Shown: one piece after another, positions 35,301 to 43,917 of the stretch
Numbering within the stretch: position 1 is the stretch's first letter
How the letters are laid out: each line of letters begins with the position of its first letter
Assembly (NCBI GenBank): GCA_900319225.1
Contig: ONNV01000001.1
Coordinates: forward strand, 222,663 to 286,662
DNA: 64,000 nucleotides
DNA from: an uncultured Prevotellaceae bacterium
GTDB taxonomy: Bacteria; Bacteroidota; Bacteroidia; Bacteroidales; Bacteroidaceae
Direction: 5' to 3'
The notes under the pieces: model-generated
Seen by the model: the letters and a program-made list of their open reading frames with translations, nothing else
Told to the model about the DNA's origin: nothing
Databases searched by the model: none
Made by a program: the position numbers and the translations under genes

Positions 35301-35553
35301 CTGGCCCAGTGAAGAGGGACAGCAGCCGCAGGCCCTTGACATGCTGCACAACAAGCAGATTGACATGGTAGTCAACATACCTAAGGATCTGACTCAGCAT
35401 GAGCTCACCAACGGTTACAAGATCCGTCGTGCAGCCATTGACCTGAACATCCCGCTGATTACCAATGCCCGCTTGGCCAGCTCGTTTATAAACGCGTTCT
35501 GCACCGTTGACATAGATGATATACCAATCAAGAGTTGGGACAGCTTCAAGTAA
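32326..35553 (+). CDS. carB: Carbamoyl-phosphate synthase large subunit
   Basis: 1075 residues, full length. It has two homologous ATP-grasp halves: the first (SGALKIGEAGEFDYSGSQAL) makes carboxyphosphate and carbamate, the second (GSGAYRIGSSVEFDWCGVQA) phosphorylates carbamate. Both have the VRPSYVL/IRSAYALGGLGSG-type ATP loops. The C-terminal ~140 residues are the MGS-like allosteric domain (STGTAKQKAAMLDAAKML, TGGTSKYLEENG). The product supplies arginine and pyrimidine synthesis. It ends in a 19-bp hairpin that belongs to a larger repeated element. Confidence 0.97.
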   Translation: MALKKYKKVLLLGSGALKIGEAGEFDYSGSQALKALKEENCETILINPNIATVQTSEGVADRVYFYPVTPFFVEKVIAKERPDAILLAFGGQTALNCGVALEQNGVLEKYKVKVLGTQVKAIMDTEDRDLFIKRLDEIGVQTIKSHAVESMEDARAAARELGYPVIIRSAYALGGLGSGFCDNEEELNKLAEKSFSFSPQILVEKSLKGWKEIEFECVNDKSGNSIIVCSMENFDPLGIHTGESIVVAPTQTLTNHEVHKLEELTIRIARHIGIVGECNIQFAFDPQSEEYRVIEVNARLSRSSALASKATGYPLAFVACKLGLGYNLYELKNSITKTTTDFFEPSVDYVVCKIPRWDLSKFHGVDREIGSSMKSVGEVMSIGRSFEEVIQKGIRMIGQGMHGFVENKSIKFADLDKALKEPTDKRLFAISQAFAEGYTIDRIWELTKIDKWFLNRLKGIYDVSKQLHKVKGIEALSEDLLRKAKKMGFSDFQISRAIGEEKKQGAQAGLLSVRNKRKSLGIVPYVKQIDTLGGEYQAQANYLYMTYNGCAHDIPFFDDKKSIIVIGSGAYRIGSSVEFDWCGVQALNTVRKEGYRNIVINCNPETVSTDYDVTDRLFFDELSFERVMDVIELENPYGVIVSTGGQIPNNLAMKLDAMNVPILGTSAKDIDNAEDREKFSAMLDRIGVDQPEWSELTSMKEIGKFIEKVGFPVLVRPSYVLSGAAMNVCSNQEELERFLQLAAEVSKEHPVVVSRFIENAKEVEMDAVAKDGEIIAYAISEHIEFAGVHSGDATIQFPPQKLYVETVKRIKRISRQIAKELHISGPFNIQYLARENDIKVIECNLRASRSFPFVSKVLKINLIEIATKIMLGVPVEAPEKSLFDIDYVGIKASQFSFNRLQKADPVLGVDMASTGEVGCLGDDQRYAILESMLSVGYRIPQKNILLSTGTAKQKAAMLDAAKMLVSKGFNLYATGGTSKYLEENGIKNTRVYWPSEEGQQPQALDMLHNKQIDMVVNIPKDLTQHELTNGYKIRRAAIDLNIPLITNARLASSFINAFCTVDIDDIPIKSWDSFK

Positions 35554-35577
35554 CCACTAAGCAATTAGGAAAACTTT

Positions 35578-35811
35578 CCAGTTGCACCCAGTAAAACGGA
35601 ACCCTGACAGCAAAGCGTTGTCAGGGTTTCGTTTTACCCGGCCTGGAAGGCCGGCAGAGCGGAATGGAACGTAGTGGAATGCAGCGGGTTTGGGGCGTCG
35701 CCGCCCCAAACTAAAAAAAGGTTGTTTCTAATACGCAGATAAGTTTCCAGCTAACGACTTTCAAGGCCGTAGGCCAAGAAAGTCAAAAAAGACCGAGCCG
35801 CGAAGCGGCGA
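35578..35811. repeat. Four-hairpin intergenic element, copy A
   Basis: A 234-bp element between carB and the convergent GH13 gene. In order: a 19-bp stem (35591-35609 with 35619-35637) that probably terminates carAB; a CCGGCCT/AGGCCGG hairpin (35638-35654); a conserved linker; a 10-bp GTTTGGGGCG hairpin (35688-35711) followed by CTAAAAAAA; an ATACGCAGATA block; and a two-part GACTTTC/GAAAGTC hairpin (35756-35784). A GCCGC/GCGGC stem near 35797-35809 followed, on the minus strand, by a T-run probably ends the GH13 transcript. The segment 35631-35719 matches copy B at 85 of 89 positions without gaps. Confidence 0.85.
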
Positions 35812-35814
35812 GTA

Positions 35815-37488
35815 TTACAAACTCCACCTTATTACAATACCATTTTGTGCCGGTACCGTAATACGGATTGGAGAGTCAGGATGCAGGTTTGTCTGGAATG
35901 TCTGACCGGACAGAAGATCCGTAACCTTGACACCGTCACGGGCCTTGAGCTCCAGGTAGTCAAAGGCGTGCTGTGGGATGTTGACGGCTGTGTAGAGGGG
36001 CTGGTCGGTGAAGTTGGTAACTACTAGGATAGCATCCTTTCCGCAGGAACGCATGAATGCGTACTGGCGGTGCGGATTGAAATCGGCTGTCTGCGGATTC
36101 ACATACATCAGGTCAAAGAACTTTCCGCTGCGTATGCTCTCCTCACTATTGCAGATACTGAGCAGAGTGGAGTAGAAGGCCTTGAGTTCACGCTCATCTT
36201 TAGTGAGCCTGGCATCGTCCCAGCGACCGTCATTGTAGAGGCGTGTGAGCGTATCGGGTGCCCAATAGTCAAATATGGTGGTACGGCCGTCCAGACCGCT
36301 GAATCCCTCCTGGTCCATACCCTGTTCTCCAACCTCCTGGCCGGCATAAACCATTACAGGGCAGCTGTCCATAAGGGCAGACACAATCATTGCAGGGCGG
36401 CCTTTTTGTGCGTTTCCACCGAAGAATCGGGATGCCACACGCTGCTCGTCATGGTTTTCCATGAAATGAAGCATATGCGGTCCGTTTACACCGCTCTGCT
36501 GCCAGCAGCGGGTTATGGCAGTGGCCGATTCACGTGACTCAACGATTGCACGTAGCGTATCATAGAGTCCCACCTTATCATAAATGTAGTCAAATCCGCC
36601 AAAATCTATGTAATCACCGTAGGATCCGGGATTGTAGATCTCGGCAATGAACTGTATGGCGGGATGCGCCTCCTTGACCTGTGCTATGGCCCAGTGCCAG
36701 AAATCCACCGGAACCATCTCGGCCATATCACAACGGAACGCGTCAACTCCTTTTGCTGCCCAGTAGAGCAGTATATGGAGCATCTTCTTCCAGGTGTTTG
36801 GAACGGGCTTGAAACAGTGTCTGCCACCACCAGTGTAATCAACTCCGTAATTGAGCTTTACAGTTTCATACCAGTCTGAATATGTGGGCGTTGCGGTGAA
36901 CTGGTCATTACCTGTGGCTCTGGCCGGGAACTCCTTGTAGTCACCCCATGCAATCTGTCCGCCCAGCTGCTGGCCGGGCATGTAATAGAAATTGTTTGAG
37001 GGTGAGAAATGCATGCTTGTATCATCACCCTGACCCAGGTCCTTGACACCTCTGGGTTTGGCGATGGAGTGGTACTCACGGGCTACATGATTGGGCACAA
37101 AGTCCATGATGAATTTCATGCCGGCAGCATGCACGCGGTCTACCAGCGCCTGGAACTCGGCCATACGGTCCGGAACAGAAACCGCCAGGTCAGGGTCTAT
37201 GTCATAATAGTCGCGTATGGCATAGGGTGAACCGGCCTGTCCCTTAACGGTCTCCCGGTGAGATTCCGGTATGCCGAATGACTTGTAGCTGGTGCATGAT
37301 GCGTGGGCTATGAGCCCTGTGAACCATATATGAGTAACTCCCATCGACTTGATGTTGTCAAGTACGGTGGGAGTATAACTGTTCAGTTTGCCTGATCCGT
37401 TTGTATGGATATCGCCGCCGGGTATATTCTGTCCGCCGCTATTGCAGCAGAGGCGGGTGAATATCTGATATATGACGGCCTTTTCCAT
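35815..37488 (-). CDS. GH13 alpha-amylase family protein, cytoplasmic
   Basis: 557 residues from the ATG at 37488 (MEKAVIYQIFTRL); the frame stays open into fabD but that part is not coding. Catalytic residues of the GH13 barrel are visible: nucleophile Asp in GVDAFRCDMAE, acid/base Glu in FIAEIYNP, transition-state Asp in FMENHDEQRV, plus MDFVPNHVAR. A C-terminal beta-domain closes the protein (AILVVTNFTDQPLYTAV). No signal peptide, so it probably acts on internal glucan or imported malto-oligosaccharides. It starts 8 bp after fabD on the same strand, giving an odd fatty-acid/starch gene pair. Confidence 0.9.
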   Translation of the reverse strand: MEKAVIYQIFTRLCCNSGGQNIPGGDIHTNGSGKLNSYTPTVLDNIKSMGVTHIWFTGLIAHASCTSYKSFGIPESHRETVKGQAGSPYAIRDYYDIDPDLAVSVPDRMAEFQALVDRVHAAGMKFIMDFVPNHVAREYHSIAKPRGVKDLGQGDDTSMHFSPSNNFYYMPGQQLGGQIAWGDYKEFPARATGNDQFTATPTYSDWYETVKLNYGVDYTGGGRHCFKPVPNTWKKMLHILLYWAAKGVDAFRCDMAEMVPVDFWHWAIAQVKEAHPAIQFIAEIYNPGSYGDYIDFGGFDYIYDKVGLYDTLRAIVESRESATAITRCWQQSGVNGPHMLHFMENHDEQRVASRFFGGNAQKGRPAMIVSALMDSCPVMVYAGQEVGEQGMDQEGFSGLDGRTTIFDYWAPDTLTRLYNDGRWDDARLTKDERELKAFYSTLLSICNSEESIRSGKFFDLMYVNPQTADFNPHRQYAFMRSCGKDAILVVTNFTDQPLYTAVNIPQHAFDYLELKARDGVKVTDLLSGQTFQTNLHPDSPIRITVPAQNGIVIRWSL

Positions 37489-37496
37489 AAAACGCG

Positions 37497-38360
37497 TCAA
37501 CCTCTGATTCTCTTGATGAGACCGGTCAGTACGGCGCCGGGACCACACTCGGTGAACTCCTCTGCGCCATCGGCAATCATATTGAGTACGCTCTGTGTCC
37601 AGCGAACCGGAGAGTTGAGCTGAGTTACCAGATTTGCCTTGATTTCATCGGGGTTTACGTGCGGTTTTGCATCTACGTTCTGGTAGATGGGGCAAACCGG
37701 AGTGTTGAACTGGGTCTCGCTGATAGCCTGTGCCAGTTCATCCTTGGCGGGAGTCATAAGAGGTGAGTGGAATGCACCGCCTACGGTAAGGGGCAGGGCA
37801 CGCTTGGCACCGGCCTCGGTCATGAGCGGGCAAGCAGCTGCGATAGCATCCTTGGATCCTGAGATAACTACCTGGCCGGGGCTGTTGTAGTTTGCGGGAA
37901 CCACAACCATGCCTTTTGCATTCAGACCTGCGCAGATCTCCTCAATCTTGGCATCGGGCAGACCTATGATGGCAGCCATTGTTCCGGGAACCTTCTCGCA
38001 GCACTTCTGCATGGCGCCGGCGCGCTTGGCAACCAGCTTAAGTCCGCTCTCAAATGAGAGGGCACCGCATGCTACAAGTGCAGAGAACTCACCCAGAGAG
38101 TGGCCGGCTACCATATCGGGCTTGAAATCAGCTCCATGTGACTTGGCTACGGCTACAGAATGGATGAATACTGCAGGCTGTGTTATATCGGTACGGCGCA
38201 GATCCTCATCGGTGCCGTTGAACATGATGTCTGAAATCTTGAAGCCAAGAATGCTGTCGGCCTCGGCAAACAACTCTTTTGCCCAATCGAACTGGTCATA
38301 CAGGTCTTTACCCATGCCCGAGAACTGGGCACCCTGTCCGGGAAATACATATGCTTTCAT
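37497..38360 (-). CDS. fabD: Malonyl-CoA:ACP transacylase
   Basis: 287 residues. It starts MKAYVFPGQGAQFSGMGKDL with the oxyanion Gln, has the nucleophile Ser88 in VAGHSLGEFSAL, and the catalytic His in GGAFHSPLM. It loads malonate onto acyl carrier protein for fatty-acid synthesis. No other fab gene is adjacent. It is the first gene of a two-gene unit with the GH13 amylase. Confidence 0.95.
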   Translation of the reverse strand: MKAYVFPGQGAQFSGMGKDLYDQFDWAKELFAEADSILGFKISDIMFNGTDEDLRRTDITQPAVFIHSVAVAKSHGADFKPDMVAGHSLGEFSALVACGALSFESGLKLVAKRAGAMQKCCEKVPGTMAAIIGLPDAKIEEICAGLNAKGMVVVPANYNSPGQVVISGSKDAIAAACPLMTEAGAKRALPLTVGGAFHSPLMTPAKDELAQAISETQFNTPVCPIYQNVDAKPHVNPDEIKANLVTQLNSPVRWTQSVLNMIADGAEEFTECGPGAVLTGLIKRIRG

Positions 38361-38564
38361 ACTGAAATAATTAGTTTGTCAAATAATATTTGTTAACTTC
38401 GCGCGGCCGTTTGAAAATAATTGAAATAACGGGATGCGCACTTTTTAATAACTTGTGCAAAAGTAGTCATCATTCGGTACGCCTCCGGAGTCAAGGCGCA
38501 CTTTTTTTAATGACTTTACACAATTATTGTTTTTTGTGCGCGTTTATATTTAAAAATATAACTG
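38361..38564. other. Divergent intergenic region upstream of fabD and the EPS locus
   Basis: 204 bp, AT-rich. It contains two near-direct repeats, GCGCACTTTTTAATAACTT (38436-38454) and GCGCACTTTTTTTAATGACT (38496-38515), 60 bp apart, with GCCTCCGGAGTC between them. No promoter of the standard TAnnTTTG form was found for either direction. The repeats could be operator or UpxY/NusG-like control sites for the EPS operon, but nothing in the sequence proves this. Confidence 0.4.
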
Positions 38565-39215
38565 ATGTTGAACTACAATATACAGAACTACAGCCGAATC
38601 CTGCGTATGGAGCATTCTGACGCGATGGGAGCATTCCAACTTGGACTGAAACGTCTGTTTGACATAGTCTTTTCTGTCATTGGTCTTATTGTGCTGTCTC
38701 CTATAATGCTTGTCTTTGCGATTATCCTTTTTTATGACCACGGACCTGTAATATTCAAGCAGGAGAGAGTGGGTTATAAAGGTAAGCCTTTTACGATATA
38801 CAAGTTCAGGACCATGCGTACCGATGCCGAGAAGGACGGAATACCGCGTTTGGAGAATGAACGTAACAAATACCTGACTCCCTTTGGCAGTTTTCTGCGT
38901 GCACATCATCTGGATGAACTGCCTCAGTTGTGGAATGTCCTGAAAGGAGATATGTCATTTGTGGGACCGCGTCCGGAACGTCAGTATTTCATAGACCAGA
39001 TAAACCGTGAGACTGATGATTACCGTTTCATCTATATGATGCGTCCCGGAATCACATCCTATGCGACTGTTTACAACGGATATACAGATACTATGGACAA
39101 GATGCTCAAGCGCCTTGAGTATGACCTGGATTATCTGGACAACCGTAATATCTTTACAGACCTGGGAATCATCATCAAGACCGTATTCTCAGTATTCTGT
39201 GGCAAGAAATTCTGA
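38565..39215 (+). CDS. Initiating sugar-phosphate transferase of EPS synthesis
   Basis: 216 residues, monotopic phosphoglycosyl transferase of the PglC/WcaJ (bacterial sugar transferase) family. A re-entrant membrane helix (~32-52, IVFSVIGLIVLSPIMLVFAI) is followed by KQERVGYKGKPFTIYKFRTM, LDELPQLWNVLKGDMSFVG and PRPE motifs, all diagnostic. It moves a sugar phosphate from a nucleotide sugar to undecaprenyl phosphate and so starts each repeat unit. First gene of the EPS locus; 79 bp before the export gene. Confidence 0.92.
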   Translation: MLNYNIQNYSRILRMEHSDAMGAFQLGLKRLFDIVFSVIGLIVLSPIMLVFAIILFYDHGPVIFKQERVGYKGKPFTIYKFRTMRTDAEKDGIPRLENERNKYLTPFGSFLRAHHLDELPQLWNVLKGDMSFVGPRPERQYFIDQINRETDDYRFIYMMRPGITSYATVYNGYTDTMDKMLKRLEYDLDYLDNRNIFTDLGIIIKTVFSVFCGKKF

Positions 39216-39294
39216 TACCCGCAGCTGCAGGTTCCAGGATTGTTTGCTCCCTTTTTAGCTAACCGGTTATTAAGCATATCAAAACAAACAACTG

Positions 39295-41820
39295 ATGAAA
39301 CGTAGATTCGTTATCATTATGTGCCTGGCTCTTTTCTCAACCATGGTACAGGCACAGTCAAGTATGACAGACAACCAGATTGTTGATTTTGTCATTGAAC
39401 AGAATTCAAAAGGTGTATCACGCCAACAGATAGTAACCCAACTCATGCAGCGTGGTGTTACCATGGACCAGATTCAGCGTATCCGTGACAAATACCAGAA
39501 ACAGATGAATAAGGATGTACTGGGTGCACAGGATATCACTGCCGGTTCACAGTCTTCCAAGAACCGTCTGAGGGAGTCAAACGCCCAGAAACGTGAGCAG
39601 CAGGTTGCACGTGACCGCGCCAATGCATCCCAGTTCAGGGTAAAGGATACAAAACCGGCCAACCAGGTTCAGCGTCATACATATGACTGGGACGATCCTG
39701 ATTTCATGGAGATGGATGATGCATTGGATTTCATGATGCCTGATTCACTCAAGTACTACACATATGAGGAGGAGACCAAGGTAAAGATATTCGGTCATGA
39801 CCTGTTCAACAACAAGAACCTCACTTTTGAGAGTTCCATGAACCTGGCTACCCCGCAGAACTATATCCTGGGTGCCGGCGATGACGTAAATATTGATATC
39901 TGGGGCGCATCACAGGACAGTTTTACCGAGACCATCTCCCCCGACGGTACCATTACTATAGAAGGTATAGGCGTGTTGCAGTTGGGCGGTCTGTCCGTAA
40001 GTCAGGCAAAGGAGAAGGTTAAGCGCCTGCTGGAATCCCGTTATCAGGAGTCTGAGATTGACCTTACGCTTGGTCAGACCCGCTCCATCACAATCAGCAT
40101 AATCGGTGAGGTTGAGATGCCCGGTACATATACAATGTCAGCTTTTGCTACCGTATACAATGCCCTATACATGGCTGGTGGTCCTAATGATATAGGTACA
40201 TTGCGTAATGTAAGGGTTTACAGGGACGGCAAGCTGATGTCAACCGTCGATGTCTACGATTTCCTGCTCAACGGCATACTGACAGGTGATATACGCCTGC
40301 AGGATAATGACGTTATCACCGTAGGACCGTATGAAACTCTGGTTAATGTTACCGGTAAGATTAAACGCCCCATGTTCTATGAGATGAAAGAGGGTGAGAA
40401 CCTGGGAAATCTGTTGAGTTATTCAGGCGGTTTTACCGGTGATGCATATACCAAAGCGGTACGCATTAACCGTAAGGCAGGAGAGATGTATTCCGTATTC
40501 AATGTAGCCGAGGCTGATTTCGGGTCATTCCGACTTATGGATCAGGACTCTATCAGTGTTGACTCTACACTGAACCGTTACAGCAATATGGTAGAACTCA
40601 AGGGTGCCGTATTCCGTCCCGGAATGTATCAGGTAGGAGAGGGTATCAAAACCGTCAAGAACCTTATTGAGGCTGCCGACGGCCTTACCGAGGGTGCCAT
40701 TGCCCAGCATGCTGTCATGCACCGCATGAAAGTGGACAGGAGCCTTGAGGTACTTAGCGTTGACGTCCGCGGTATCCTGGAGGGAACAGCGCCCGATGTG
40801 GAACTCCGTAACGAGGATGTGCTCTATGTGGCAGACAAGAAGATCCGTGATGACCAGAAAACGGTTACCATACACGGAGAGGTGATGTACCCCGGTATTT
40901 ATGTCTATGCAGAGAACGAGACCGTTGAGGACCTTATCCTGCAGGCCGGCGGTTTTACCGAGGCTGCATCATTGGCAAAGGTTGATGTGGCCCGCCGTAT
41001 TGTCGATCCCAATGCAACCGAGGCTACTGACAATATTGCCGAGACATTCAGTTTCAGCATCACTCCTGATTTCAGCATAAGTGATCAGACGTCCTTTACG
41101 CTTAGTCCCTTTGATGAGGTGTATGTTCGTCGCAGTCCTAATTATGTAGAACAGCAGAACGTTACCATTGAGGGTGAGGTCCAGTTTGCCGGAAACTATA
41201 CTCTGTCAAGCAAAGGCCAGCGTCTGAGTGAAATCATTGCACAGGCCGGCGGACTGACCGACCGTGCATATGCCGAGGGCACCAAACTGCTCAGGCAGAT
41301 GACACAGGAAGAGCGTGAGATGCTTGAGTCGATGCTGCGTGCCGCACAGCGCAATTCCGGTAATGACTCTATTGATGTCCGTAAGCTGATGACCAATACC
41401 AGCTATCCTGTAGGTATTGAGCTTGACAAGGCTCTCAAGAAACCGGGTAGTGACGATGACCCCATCCTTCGTGAAGGTGACCGTATCGTGGTTCCGCGCT
41501 ATGACGGTTCTGTAAAGATTAACGGTGAGGTGCTCTATCCCAATACCGTATACTATAAGGAGGGTAAGAATACCAACTATTATATCAACCAGGCCGGTGG
41601 TGCCACGGCAACAGGAAAGAAATCAAGGGCCATCATTATCTATATGAACGGTATGGTTGCCAAGGCAGACCGTCAGCACAAGCCTATGCCCGGCTGCCAG
41701 ATCGTGGTTCCTACCAAGTCGCGCCGTCGTGCCATGTCACTGCCCGAGATCCTGAGTATCGGTACAAGTACCGCTTCAATTGCGACAATGATTGCAACCA
41801 TTGCCAGCTTGTCTAAATAA
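39295..41820 (+). CDS. Polysaccharide export outer-membrane protein, Wza-like with multiple SLBB domains
   Basis: 841 residues with signal peptide (FVIIMCLALFSTMVQA-QS). Residues ~20-165 are an Asn/Gln/charged helical region. The Wza export domain follows near 185-265 (NYILGAGDDVNIDIWGASQD, PDGTITIEGIG). I count about six SLBB repeats after it, each with a [GE]xVxxPGxY-xxxxAGG pattern (for example IGEVEMPGTYTM, HGEVMYPGIYVY, NGEVLYPNTVYY). The C-terminus is hydrophobic. It would form the channel for polysaccharide across the outer membrane. Long, multi-SLBB versions are usual in Bacteroidota. 8 bp before the Wzz gene. Confidence 0.93.
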   Translation: MKRRFVIIMCLALFSTMVQAQSSMTDNQIVDFVIEQNSKGVSRQQIVTQLMQRGVTMDQIQRIRDKYQKQMNKDVLGAQDITAGSQSSKNRLRESNAQKREQQVARDRANASQFRVKDTKPANQVQRHTYDWDDPDFMEMDDALDFMMPDSLKYYTYEEETKVKIFGHDLFNNKNLTFESSMNLATPQNYILGAGDDVNIDIWGASQDSFTETISPDGTITIEGIGVLQLGGLSVSQAKEKVKRLLESRYQESEIDLTLGQTRSITISIIGEVEMPGTYTMSAFATVYNALYMAGGPNDIGTLRNVRVYRDGKLMSTVDVYDFLLNGILTGDIRLQDNDVITVGPYETLVNVTGKIKRPMFYEMKEGENLGNLLSYSGGFTGDAYTKAVRINRKAGEMYSVFNVAEADFGSFRLMDQDSISVDSTLNRYSNMVELKGAVFRPGMYQVGEGIKTVKNLIEAADGLTEGAIAQHAVMHRMKVDRSLEVLSVDVRGILEGTAPDVELRNEDVLYVADKKIRDDQKTVTIHGEVMYPGIYVYAENETVEDLILQAGGFTEAASLAKVDVARRIVDPNATEATDNIAETFSFSITPDFSISDQTSFTLSPFDEVYVRRSPNYVEQQNVTIEGEVQFAGNYTLSSKGQRLSEIIAQAGGLTDRAYAEGTKLLRQMTQEEREMLESMLRAAQRNSGNDSIDVRKLMTNTSYPVGIELDKALKKPGSDDDPILREGDRIVVPRYDGSVKINGEVLYPNTVYYKEGKNTNYYINQAGGATATGKKSRAIIIYMNGMVAKADRQHKPMPGCQIVVPTKSRRRAMSLPEILSIGTSTASIATMIATIASLSK

Positions 41821-41828
41821 TTTGGATT

Positions 41829-42869
41829 ATGGAAGAGAATAAGCAAGAGCTGAGAGTCATAGATATCAATGATATCATAAAGAAACTGTGGGCCGGAAAG
41901 ATTCTGTACTTCAAGGTACTTCCCGTAGTCTTTGTTTTGGCTTGCATCTTTATCCTGGGTTTCCCGCGTACCTATTCCACAAGTATCAGGCTGGCTCCTG
42001 AAATGGGAGGCTCTTCCATGGGCGGTACTTTGGGCTCATTGGCATCATCTTTCGGTATAGATCTGGAGAGTATGCAGACCAGTGATGCCATTACTCCTCT
42101 CCTGTATCCGGACCTGATAGATGACAATGGTTTTATAGGAGGTATCTTCAAGATTCATGTAACGAGCAAGGATGGGTCAATTGACACGGACTACTATGAT
42201 TATCTTTTAAAGAACCAGAAATCCATTATATGGCTTAAACCGTATAATTGGGTAAAGAACCAGATAAAGAAACTCAAGAACAGAGGTCAGGATTCCGGCA
42301 ACGGCGAGTTCAATCCGTACAGCATGACAAGACTAGAGGATGAGATAGCTATTCGTGCAAGGAGTAATATCAAGATTGATTTTGACAAGAAGACTGCTGT
42401 CATCAATATTGAAGTCGAGGATCAGGACGCACTGATATGCAAGACCATTGGTGACTCCGTAATGAATCACCTGCAGAGATTCATTACAGACTATCGTACC
42501 AGCAAAGCCCGTAATGACTATGAGTATTACTCAGCCCTGACAGACCAGGCCAGGAAGGAGTATGAGGCTGCTGTTGCTGAGTACTCAAAAATGGCCGATG
42601 CAAACTCCAGGGTGGCACTTAAGAGTGTTCAGATGAAGCTGGAGGCCTATGAGAATGACATAGACATCAAACTGAATGCCTATACTACCGTAAATGCCCA
42701 GATGGTTGCAGCCAAAGCCAAGATACAGGAACGTACACCGGCCTTTACGGTAATCAAGGGAGCCAGTGTTCCGGTTAAGCCTTCAAAACCTAAAAGAATG
42801 GTATTCGTAGCCCTTATGTTGATACTGGGATTCTGCTTCACATCGCTCTACATTCTGTCTGAGAAATGA
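41829..42869 (+). CDS. Wzz-type chain-length determinant / co-polymerase
   Basis: 346 residues with two transmembrane helices, N-terminal ~20-38 and C-terminal ~325-343, the second preceded by the typical Pro-rich VPVKPSKPKR. The region between is periplasmic and coiled-coil rich (DQARKEYEAAVAEYSKMADA). No Walker motifs or Tyr cluster follow, so it is a Wzz co-polymerase rather than a tyrosine kinase. It works with Wzy to set chain length. Stop overlaps the next start by 4 bp. Confidence 0.9.
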   Translation: MEENKQELRVIDINDIIKKLWAGKILYFKVLPVVFVLACIFILGFPRTYSTSIRLAPEMGGSSMGGTLGSLASSFGIDLESMQTSDAITPLLYPDLIDDNGFIGGIFKIHVTSKDGSIDTDYYDYLLKNQKSIIWLKPYNWVKNQIKKLKNRGQDSGNGEFNPYSMTRLEDEIAIRARSNIKIDFDKKTAVINIEVEDQDALICKTIGDSVMNHLQRFITDYRTSKARNDYEYYSALTDQARKEYEAAVAEYSKMADANSRVALKSVQMKLEAYENDIDIKLNAYTTVNAQMVAAKAKIQERTPAFTVIKGASVPVKPSKPKRMVFVALMLILGFCFTSLYILSEK

Positions 42870-43912
42870 CGTATACCTTCATATTACTGCTTTTTTCTGT
42901 AGTTGTCCTGATATATTTGGAAGATTATCTGGGAAGCTATAAGAAGGCTGTATATGGAGTTCTCTGCATAATCCTGATCCTGTTTTGCGGATTAAGACCC
43001 ATTGGCGTGGATCCGGATTCGGAGGCATATGAAGAGGTATTCCTGGGCAAGGGAAACAGTGCCAATATGCTCATTGAGCACTCTTTCCAGCTCATTTCAC
43101 AGTTTATCAGGAACTTTACGGACGATATCCATGTGCTGTTTCTTTTTTATGCCGCCCTGGGAATAGGTCTCAAGTTTTATGCCTTACGTAAGCTCACCCC
43201 CTTGTATTTCCTCCCGATGGTCATCTACCTGGGCAATTATTATGTCCTGCATGATTTCATCCAGATAAGGGCGGGAGTTTCATCGGCCATGTTGCTGATT
43301 GCGATTAAGCCACTGACTGAGGGAAACCGGAAGAAGGCCTTTCTCTGTTTCCTGATAGCAGCTGTATTCCACTATTCGTCACTTGCGTTCCTGCCTATTC
43401 TCTTTTTCAGGAATGACATATCCAAACTGTGGAAATACATTCTTATAGGAATAGCCCCGGTTGGAGTGGTGTTGTTCCTGCTTCACCTGGATTTCTTCTC
43501 GGCAATACCGATTCCTTATATCAAGGATAAGATTGAGATCTACAAGTCACTGACAGAAACCGGAGTATTTGAGGAACTGTCATTAAAGAGTCCGTTCATC
43601 TGGATCCAGTATTGCGTGATATTGTACTCTCTCTATTTCTTTGATACGATACTCCCGGAATGTCCGTCATTGCCCCTGTTGCTTAAGATAACGGCCTATT
43701 CCATGGCGTGCTTCTTTGCCTTCTCATCCATCTCAGTGGTGGCAGCACGACTGCATGAACTGCTTGGAATCGTAGAGCTGGTACTGTTCCCATGTGTGTT
43801 CTACACATTACGTCCCGGTTATTACGGAAGGGCTGCGGTATGCGTTATAGGAGTCATAGAATTCATATACACATTGTTCCTCTGGGAACTGCTGGACTTT
43901 AAGATGGCGTGA
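42866..43912 (+). CDS. EpsG/Wzy-like polysaccharide polymerase
   Basis: 348 residues, about ten transmembrane helices. The motifs LILFCGLRPIGVDPDSEAYE and the later FHYSSLAFLPI resemble the EpsG family of Wzy-like polymerases (conserved Arg and periplasmic His). Position between wzz and wzx supports the call. It joins repeat units on undecaprenyl diphosphate. Overlaps the Wzz gene by 4 bp. Confidence 0.82.
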   Translation: MTYTFILLLFSVVVLIYLEDYLGSYKKAVYGVLCIILILFCGLRPIGVDPDSEAYEEVFLGKGNSANMLIEHSFQLISQFIRNFTDDIHVLFLFYAALGIGLKFYALRKLTPLYFLPMVIYLGNYYVLHDFIQIRAGVSSAMLLIAIKPLTEGNRKKAFLCFLIAAVFHYSSLAFLPILFFRNDISKLWKYILIGIAPVGVVLFLLHLDFFSAIPIPYIKDKIEIYKSLTETGVFEELSLKSPFIWIQYCVILYSLYFFDTILPECPSLPLLLKITAYSMACFFAFSSISVVAARLHELLGIVELVLFPCVFYTLRPGYYGRAAVCVIGVIEFIYTLFLWELLDFKMA

Positions 43913-43917
43913 CAGAT

